In this document: piece by piece, positions 5,115 through 9,236 of the stretch
How the letters are laid out: each line of letters starts with the position of its first letter
Position numbering within the stretch: the stretch's first letter is position 1
Assembly: GCA_023229725.1 (NCBI GenBank)
Contig: JALNYR010000102.1
Span: 1-9,236 of the forward strand
Length of the DNA: 9,236 nt
Source of the DNA: Dehalococcoidia bacterium
Lineage (GTDB): Bacteria; Chloroflexota; Dehalococcoidia; GIF9; AB-539-J10
Direction: 5' to 3'
Notes under the pieces: generated by a model
What the model was told of the DNA's origin: nothing
Seen by the model: the letters and a program-made list of their open reading frames with translations, nothing else
The model's database searches: none
Made by a program: the position numbers and the translations under genes

Positions 5115-6765
5115 GGCGGCGCTTCAGCATCTTGCCGGTGACCGTTTTCGGTATCTCATCGACTATCTCGACGAGCCTCGGGTACTTGTACGCCGCCATG
5201 CGCTGCCGGCAGAAGTCGATGAACTCGTCCGGCGGCGTGGCCTCACGACCGCGCTTGAGCGTGAGGTACGCCTTCACCGTCTCGCCGCGGTAAGCATCCG
5301 GGACGCCGATGACGCACGCGGCGGCGACCGCCGGGTGCTGGTAAAGCACGTCCTCCACCTCGCGCGGCCAGACCTTGAAGCCGGAGACGTTGATGAGGTC
5401 CTTCTTGCGGTCGACGATGTAGAACCAGCCCTCGGGCTCCATCTTGCCGACATCGCCCGTGAACAGCCAGCCGTCGCGGATGGCGTGCGCCGTCTCGTCC
5501 GGTCGCTGCCAGTAGCCAGGGACGATGTTCGGGCCCTTGATGACGACTTCGCCAATCTGGCCCGGCGGCAGGTCGGCGCCCGTTTCGAGGTCGACTATCT
5601 TCGCAATCGAGCCGGGCGGGGGGAAGCCGACCGACAGGGCGCCGGTCTCGGGGTCGATGGGGCCGCGGACGCCCATCGGTGTGATGATGCCGGGCGAGGT
5701 CGTCTCGGTGAGCCCGTACGTATCGTGCATGTACGTCCCGGTGACCTCCTCGAACTCGCGCGCCACGCCCGGCGCCACGGGCGCGCCGCCGCTGAGGACT
5801 TTCTTAAGCGAGCTGAGGTCGCGCTCACGTATCGACGGATGGTTCAGCAGCGCGATGTAGGCGGTGAGCGGCCCGTTTGTGTACGTGGCGCGCCACTTCT
5901 CGATGAGCCGCAGCACCTCGCCGGCCTCGAAGCGGAAGCAGCAGATGACCGGCGCGCCGACGAGCGTCGCCACCGCCAGCAGGCAGATGGAGCCGGTGAC
6001 GTGGATGAACGGCGCCAACGCGAAAACGCGGTCCTCGGGCGTCACGCCGTACGCGGTCGCGAACGCCGCGGCAGCGTACGAGACGTTGCCGTGCAGGTTC
6101 ATCGCCCCTTTCGGCGGGCCGGTCGTACCGGACGTGTATGTTATGTAGGCAATGTCGTCACGCGTCAGTCCCGGCGAGGGCGGCGTTTCCCAGTCGTACG
6201 CTTCGAGTTGGCTGGCGAGGTCCAGCGCGCCGTCGACCTCGATGCGGGCGGACTCCCGCAGCACCGCCGGCAGCGCCTGCAGGTCGTCGGCATAGTCCAA
6301 CTCCGACGTGGTGATGAGGTGCCGGACATCGGACCCGGCCATGGCGCGCTTCGCGTCCTCGCCGCACGACTCCATAGTGACGAAGACCCGGGCGCCGGAG
6401 TCCCGGCAGTAGAATGCCAGCTCCCGCTCCCGGTACATGGGGTTCAGTGGCACAACCGTCGCGCCGGCCTTCCAGGTTCCCAGTACGGCGAAGAGAAACT
6501 GCGGGATGTTCTGCAACTGGACGATGACACGGTCGCCCTTCTGCACGCCCAGGTCCAGCAGTGCGCAGGCGAATGCGTTGGCCGCCCGGTCGACTTCGGC
6601 ATAGCTGAGCGTGTTCTCGAAGTAGTGGACACACGGCCCGTACGGGTTCCGCTCAACGCTGCGCTCGAACAGGTCAAGCGCCGTCAGGTCCGGCGGTTCC
6701 AGTTCAGCGGGGTACCCTGCCGGATGCAGCTTGAGCCAGGGTCGAGCTTCGATGCTGTCTGTCAC
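5035..6765 (-). CDS. Acyl-CoA ligase, AMP-binding (FadD-like)
   Basis: This 576-aa adenylate-forming enzyme most likely activates a fatty or other carboxylic acid as acyl-AMP and then acyl-CoA. The full motif set is present: the phosphate loop YTSGTTGPPKG (210-220), YGLTETT (350-356), the adenosine-binding TGDVG (436-440), the hinge region DRKKD (452-456), GFKVWPREVED (462-472), and the C-terminal TGKMLK with catalytic Lys545. Length and order are normal for class I acyl-CoA synthetases. The start is GTG at 6765, with GAGGTGA (6778-6772) six bases upstream. The C-terminus extends about 20 residues past the conserved end and overlaps the convergent exporter gene. The 67-aa gene is divergent from it, with a shared 140-bp spacer. 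Chain length and substrate cannot be read from the sequence; medium- or long-chain fatty acids are the default guess. Pairing with an MMPL-type exporter recalls lipid-export loci, but that link is an inference. Confidence 0.93.
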   Translation of the reverse strand: MTDSIEARPWLKLHPAGYPAELEPPDLTALDLFERSVERNPYGPCVHYFENTLSYAEVDRAANAFACALLDLGVQKGDRVIVQLQNIPQFLFAVLGTWKAGATVVPLNPMYRERELAFYCRDSGARVFVTMESCGEDAKRAMAGSDVRHLITTSELDYADDLQALPAVLRESARIEVDGALDLASQLEAYDWETPPSPGLTRDDIAYITYTSGTTGPPKGAMNLHGNVSYAAAAFATAYGVTPEDRVFALAPFIHVTGSICLLAVATLVGAPVICCFRFEAGEVLRLIEKWRATYTNGPLTAYIALLNHPSIRERDLSSLKKVLSGGAPVAPGVAREFEEVTGTYMHDTYGLTETTSPGIITPMGVRGPIDPETGALSVGFPPPGSIAKIVDLETGADLPPGQIGEVVIKGPNIVPGYWQRPDETAHAIRDGWLFTGDVGKMEPEGWFYIVDRKKDLINVSGFKVWPREVEDVLYQHPAVAAACVIGVPDAYRGETVKAYLTLKRGREATPPDEFIDFCRQRMAAYKYPRLVEIVDEIPKTVTGKMLKRRLREESLASAVPEQARPAPDDSDRTAG

Positions 6766-6815
6766 GAAACGTCACCTCAGGCGGGACAGCCCTGCCCCGC
6801 ACGAACGAATGGCCC

Positions 6816-6824
6816 ATTGTAGCA
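6816..6824 (-). promoter_or_regulatory. Extended -10 promoter of the ligase gene
   Basis: Read on the minus strand, TGCTACAAT is an extended -10 element (TG, one base, then TACAAT with 5 of 6 matches to TATAAT). It lies 50 bp before the GTG start. No good -35 is visible, as is usual for extended -10 promoters. A related TGCTACACT precedes the second META lipoprotein gene at 8316-8324. Confidence 0.45.
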
Positions 6825-6839
6825 TCGTGAGATTGCGCC

Positions 6840-6851
6840 GCTCCGCGGAGC
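6840..6851. promoter_or_regulatory. 12-bp palindrome between divergent genes
   Basis: The perfect palindrome GCTCCGCGGAGC lies where the -35 region of the ligase promoter would be, and upstream of the 67-aa gene. It could be a small operator or chance G/C symmetry. Confidence 0.25.
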
Positions 6852-6905
6852 ACGGGTGGCGCCCTGCGCCGGAACGATGTAGCATGAACGCAGGGAGGTA
6901 TCCGC

Positions 6906-7109
6906 ATGCGTTTCTGGCTGCTTGAGAACCCTGGCGGCAACTACATCCAGGTCCACCGGGCACAGTGCGAGCGTTGCCTCGACGGCACGAAGCAGCAACC
7001 CGGGACGTGGACGGGATACGATGACTACAAAGCGACGATGGAGTACGCGACGCGGTCGAAGCGCCCGGTGCTCCAGTGCACCACGTGCCACCCCGAGCGA
7101 TTCGCGTGA
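6906..7109 (+). CDS. Small protein with two CxxC pairs (zinc-ribbon-like)
   Basis: This 67-aa protein has Cys21-Cys24 (CERC) and Cys58-Cys61 (CTTC) separated by 33 residues, the spacing expected of a zinc ribbon or rubredoxin-like knuckle pair. The N-terminus (MRFWLLENPGG) suggests a beta strand. The middle is polar with several aromatic residues. There is no signal peptide or membrane segment, so it is probably cytoplasmic. The start is well supported by GGGAGG at 6893-6898, seven bases before the ATG. A weak -10-like TAGCAT lies at 6880-6885. It is divergent from the acyl-CoA ligase and 96 bp ahead of the first META lipoprotein, with no strong sign of co-transcription with either. I do not recognise a named family; metal binding is inferred from the Cys pattern. 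Confidence 0.65.
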   Translation: MRFWLLENPGGNYIQVHRAQCERCLDGTKQQPGTWTGYDDYKATMEYATRSKRPVLQCTTCHPERFA

Positions 7110-7205
7110 CGCTCTGTGACCCACGCCCTGCTGCAGCGTTTACACTGTGGTGTGGTTCGCCGGAATCGGGCTGACCCATCACCACACCACCACGGAGGAG
7201 AATCG

Positions 7206-7784
7206 ATGAGAGGAAAGACCCTGCGATTTGCGTTCCTGGCCGCAATGGTTGCCCTGCTCCTGACCGCCGGCTGCGTCACCATCAACGTGCCGGGCGGGAC
7301 CACGGAGCCGACAACACCAACGACGCCCACAACTCCCACAACAACTCCAACAACGCCGACGACGACTCCGACCACGCCGACCATACACCCCACACTGACG
7401 CCGACGATCAAGCCCACGGTGTTCCCGTTGTTCGAGCCGGCGCTCAAGGGCACCAAGTGGATTCTCGTGGCCATGGGCGAAGAGGGCGACCTCGAGCCGG
7501 CACTCGATATCAAGGACGTGACCCTCAACTTCACGGATGACGACAGCCTGGGCGGCAACGCCGGATGCAACTCCTACTCGGGAGAGTACGAGTCGGACCT
7601 GTCGGGCGACCTGAAGGTCTCCGACATCATCAGCACCATGATGCTCTGCATGCAGCCGGGACTGATGGACCAGGAGCATGCCTTCCTCGACGCGCTCGAC
7701 GAAGCGGAGGAATACGACGTGACAGGCGATGAACTGCGCATCATCTGCGACGACGACATGGTGCTCGTCCTGGAAGAGGCATAG
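7206..7784 (+). CDS. META-domain lipoprotein 1 with Thr/Pro linker
   Basis: This 192-aa exported lipoprotein has a signal peptide with a hydrophobic core (FAFLAAMVALLLTAG) ending at lipobox Cys23. A Thr/Pro-rich linker (~32-78), largely TTP and TTTP units, is followed by a META (HslJ-like, formerly DUF306) domain at ~80-190. The domain shows GTKW (82-85), the signature GNAGCNSYSGEY (117-128), a second Cys at 148, and the closing strand pattern DELRIICDDDMVLVLEE. META domains occur in the heat-inducible envelope protein HslJ and in many secreted proteins, but have no established enzymatic activity. The linker probably holds the domain away from the membrane. The ATG at 7206 is chosen over the longer frame because GGAGGAG (7194-7200) sits five bases upstream and the signal peptide begins there. 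A strong terminator follows. A weak -10-like TACACT lies at 7141-7146. Confidence 0.9.
   Translation: MRGKTLRFAFLAAMVALLLTAGCVTINVPGGTTEPTTPTTPTTPTTTPTTPTTTPTTPTIHPTLTPTIKPTVFPLFEPALKGTKWILVAMGEEGDLEPALDIKDVTLNFTDDDSLGGNAGCNSYSGEYESDLSGDLKVSDIISTMMLCMQPGLMDQEHAFLDALDEAEEYDVTGDELRIICDDDMVLVLEEA
7311..7382 (+). repeat. Thr-Thr-Pro coding repeat
   Basis: This 72-bp low-complexity stretch encodes tandem TTP and TTTP units (residues 36-59 of META lipoprotein 1). It uses mixed Thr and Pro codons (ACA, ACG, ACT, ACC; CCA, CCC, CCG, CCT), so the DNA is only loosely repetitive. The third-position mixture is less G/C-biased than the rest of the gene. Confidence 0.75.
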
Positions 7785-7810
7785 CACCAGGCTGGACGTT
7801 TGACCCCTCA

Positions 7811-7852
7811 ACGAGCGCCGTCCGGGCATCCGGACGGCGCTCGTTTCCGTTT
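7811..7852 (+). terminator. Strong intrinsic terminator
   Basis: A perfect 15-bp stem (7811-7825 pairing with 7830-7844) closes on the tetraloop GCAT and is followed by a T-rich TTTCCGTTT. It begins 26 bp after the META lipoprotein 1 stop codon. The stem is symmetrical, so it could also act on the minus strand, though nothing is transcribed towards it from the right within 500 bp. Confidence 0.8.
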
Positions 7853-7899
7853 CACAAGCAGGCGGCCATGCCTGGCCGGGGTGGGGCGGGCCAGTACTC

Positions 7900-7923
7900 G
7901 TAGGGGAGAGGCATGCCTCTCCC
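7900..7923 (+). repeat. REP-like palindrome, AGGCATGCCT class
   Basis: A GTAG foot at 7900-7903 precedes a perfect 20-bp palindrome GGGAGAGGCATGCCTCTCCC (7904-7923). Compared with 1241-1260, one base pair is changed on both arms (C-G to A-T), so pairing is kept. It begins the gene-free interval between META lipoproteins 1 and 2. Confidence 0.8.
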
Positions 7924-7984
7924 GTAGGTTGGCGAAACACACACGGTTGCGAGGAACAGCCCCGCCGGCAACGTGTGTAACACT

Positions 7985-8010
7985 GGGGACGGCGGACCTC
8001 CGCGTCCGCC
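7985..8010 (+). repeat. REP-like hairpin, looped class, degenerate foot
   Basis: The perfect 7-bp inverted repeat GGCGGAC / GTCCGCC surrounds the loop CTCCGC. It is preceded by CTGGGGAC in place of GTAGGGGC and followed by CGCGG, as at 1189-1214. It is probably an old, diverged family member. Confidence 0.5.
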
Positions 8011-8035
8011 CGCGGTGGTGGCGTGTCATCCGGAC

Positions 8036-8214
8036 GTAGGGGCCGTTCGTGAACGGCCCGGCCATCGTCCGGAACCACGGCGGAATCCGCCAGACCACAT
8101 TCCGACGCAGAGGCACGTTCCACCTGCCCGCCATCCGGTCGCTGCATGCCCGCCGTTGTCACCATCGACCGTGTACTTCCCACCGTCGCCGGGCCGTTCA
8201 CGAACGGCCCCTAC
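8036..8214 (+). repeat. Composite BIME-like element, copy B (179 bp)
   Basis: The ends are inverted repeats of about 27 bp that read identically foot-first (GTAGGGGCC, then GTTCGTGAAC, then GGCCCGG). Each end is also a self-palindrome: 8040-8059 with 9-bp arms, and 8191-8210. The interior has no gene. Its right half matches copy A (1313-1467). A block at 8121-8160 matches, in inverted orientation, sequence lying outside copy A at 1494-1533, sharing GACCGGATGGCGGGC. No obvious target-site duplication is seen; the flanks CATCCGGAC and ACGGATAT extend the inverted symmetry instead. Confidence 0.75.
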
Positions 8215-8315
8215 ACGGATATCCACTGCACCGGATCACACATCCTCGCCCTGTCACGCTGCCGCGCCTCCCTTCCTTCGCCCCCACGTTCATTTCGCGG
8301 CCCCTGCCGACCTCT

Positions 8316-8324
8316 TGCTACACT
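8316..8324 (+). promoter_or_regulatory. Extended -10 promoter of META lipoproteins 2-3
   Basis: TGCTACACT is an extended -10 element 35 bp before the ATG at 8360, one base different from the element before the ligase gene. No clear -35 is present. Placement fits a short leader carrying the GGGGGT ribosome site. It would drive both small lipoprotein genes downstream. Confidence 0.4.
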
Positions 8325-8359
8325 TCGGGAACAACATCCTTGCGAACGGTGGGGGTCAG

Positions 8360-8785
8360 ATGATGAAGAAGGGAATCAGCTCGCTCGTTCTCGTGGCGAC
8401 ACTCGCGCTGCTCGCGCTCTTGCCTGCATGCGCCGCGGCCAGTGCCTCCGACCTCGACGGCACATCCTGGATGCTGCAGTCATACGGCAAGCCGTCCGAC
8501 CTCATCCCGGTCATCGAAAACACCAACATCCCGGTAGACTTCGCAGAGGGCGTGATATCCGGCTCGACCGGCTGCAACGCTTTCGAGGGCACGTACGAGG
8601 TGGAGGGCGATGCCCTTACCATCCACTACGAGACAAGCCCCGGCCCGCGCTGCGACCTCTCGTCCATCGTCGAGCAGGAGCAGATGTTCCTCTCGCTCAT
8701 CGTCAAGGCGGAAAGCTACGCCATCGACGGCGACACGCTCACCATCGACTGCGGCGAGCGCGTGCTCGTGCTTAGGCCACGGTAG
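8360..8785 (+). CDS. META-domain lipoprotein 2
   Basis: This 141-aa lipoprotein has a signal peptide (positive MMKKG, then a hydrophobic stretch of Val, Leu and Ala) and a lipobox LPAC with Cys24. After a very short linker the META domain begins at DLDGTSW (31-37). The signature GSTGCNAFEGTY is at 68-79, a second Cys is at 98, and the terminal hairpin IDGDTLTIDCGERVLVL is at 122-138. Unlike lipoprotein 1 it has no Thr/Pro linker, so its domain should sit close to the membrane. The start may be ATG 8360 or ATG 8363; G-rich 8351-8355 precedes both. The open frame extends far upstream through the REP-like cluster, but that part is not credible coding sequence. The next lipoprotein gene starts 33 bp after its stop, so the two are likely one operon. 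Function beyond the envelope location is unknown. Confidence 0.88.
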   Translation: MMKKGISSLVLVATLALLALLPACAAASASDLDGTSWMLQSYGKPSDLIPVIENTNIPVDFAEGVISGSTGCNAFEGTYEVEGDALTIHYETSPGPRCDLSSIVEQEQMFLSLIVKAESYAIDGDTLTIDCGERVLVLRPR

Positions 8786-8818
8786 GCCTTGGTCGGAGCC
8801 TCGCCCGGAAGGTGCACC

Positions 8819-9236
8819 ATGACGATACGCGGACGGCGCTTCATCGCAGCCCTGCTCAGCTGCGCATTCCTGGCGCTGCCCGCCTGCGCCCCGGAGGGAG
8901 CCGACCTCGCTGAAGCCATCTGGGTGCTCGACCTACCGGAGAAGTGGTCCGACCCGCCCTCGACGCTCATGCCGACCGAGGTCACGCTGCAGTTCCTCCC
9001 GCGTGAGGGCGCCGTACAGGGAACGTTCGGCCTGCAGAAGTACGCCGGGGGCTATGCGGTGGAGGGCGACGCCATCAGCTTCTCCACGCTCTGCTTCACG
9101 ACTCTGGCCTGCATGGCAGCGGGCGGAACGTTGAACCGCGAACAGGAGTACCTCTTCGCCCTCGAGGATGCTCAGAGCTACAGGGTCGACGGTGACACGC
9201 TCACCATTGACTGCGGCGACCAGGTGCTCACCTTCC
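8819..9236 (+). CDS. META-like lipoprotein 3 (partial, runs off the end)
   Basis: The frame opens with ATG at 8819 after GGAAGGTG (8807-8814) and stays open to the window edge, 139 codons. The signal peptide has an Arg-rich start (MTIRGRR) and lipobox LPAC with Cys23. The body follows lipoprotein 2 in length and order. It shares YAVEGDAI (79-86), a Cys-containing middle segment (Cys92, Cys98), the motif NREQEYLFAL (106-115), and a nearly identical terminal hairpin VDGDTLTIDCGDQVL (123-137). The META signature GCN is replaced by GLQ (71-73), so the usual first cysteine is gone and the region reads GLQKYAGGY. The stop codon is not reached, but only a few residues should be missing. It is likely a tandem duplicate of lipoprotein 2 that is diverging, co-transcribed across the 33-bp gap. 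The gene is certain; assignment to META rests on the paralog alignment. Confidence 0.82.
   Translation, partial: MTIRGRRFIAALLSCAFLALPACAPEGADLAEAIWVLDLPEKWSDPPSTLMPTEVTLQFLPREGAVQGTFGLQKYAGGYAVEGDAISFSTLCFTTLACMAAGGTLNREQEYLFALEDAQSYRVDGDTLTIDCGDQVLTF

Noticed and set aside
5335..6822. 495-codon plus-strand frame opposite the acyl-CoA ligase
   Set aside because: It is a high-GC shadow of a gene carrying all adenylation motifs; the product is Arg/Asp/Ala-rich and featureless.
7116..7205. Longer start for META lipoprotein 1
   Set aside because: The upstream extension has no ribosome site and would bury the signal peptide, whereas GGAGGAG lies correctly before the ATG at 7206.
7179..8201. 340-codon minus-strand frame across META lipoprotein 1 and the repeats
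   Set aside because: It runs antisense through the lipoprotein gene, the terminator and the REP-like elements, with no coding character.
7973..8359. N-terminal extension of META lipoprotein 2
   Set aside because: The frame is open, but the extension lies inside the repeat element. The signal peptide and lipobox fix the start at 8360 or 8363.

Overview
This is a high-GC bacterial chromosomal window from an organism that uses G/C-rich Shine-Dalgarno sequences with ATG, GTG and TTG starts. Three lipobox-bearing META-domain proteins, one with a Thr/Pro linker, a DsrE-family sulfur protein beside a small Cys-rich protein, and dispersed palindromes starting with GTAGGGG together suggest an uncultured Chloroflexota, perhaps Dehalococcoidia. 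This placement is an inference from general features; the window holds no marker gene that fixes it.

Layout. Positions 1-262 hold at most the last ~41 codons of an upstream gene. Positions 263-998 carry a 99-aa Cys-rich protein followed by a DsrE-family protein, probably one transcription unit. A 31-nt direct repeat (543-573 and 1053-1083) brackets the DsrE gene. Positions 999-1644 have no gene but hold a cluster of GTAG-footed palindromes resembling REP sequences, two of them forming an inverted pair around a 155-bp element. A minus-strand gene of unknown function lies at 1645-2157. Positions 2158-2806 contain no gene I can support. An RND/MMPL-type membrane exporter (2904-5114, TTG start) is preceded by a good sigma-70-type promoter whose start-site region is covered by a TetR-type operator palindrome. 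Converging on it, and overlapping it by 80 bp, is a FadD-like acyl-CoA ligase (6765-5035, minus strand). Divergent from the ligase is a 67-aa protein with two CxxC pairs.

The right end is a lipoprotein region. A META-domain lipoprotein (7206-7784) ends at a strong stem-loop terminator. A second REP-like cluster follows, including a 179-bp relative of the first composite element. Two more small META-type lipoproteins come next (8360-8785, and 8819 running off the end), only 33 bp apart and so likely co-transcribed.

How the parts fit. The exporter and acyl-CoA ligase are a plausible lipid or xenobiotic handling pair, but their convergent orientation gives no proof of joint function. The META lipoproteins look like a local tandem expansion, with the REP-like cluster lying between the first and second copies. 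The most notable non-coding signal is the REP-like family. Its palindromes keep their pairing through compensatory changes, carry a GTAG foot, and occur as inverted pairs with related but rearranged spacers.
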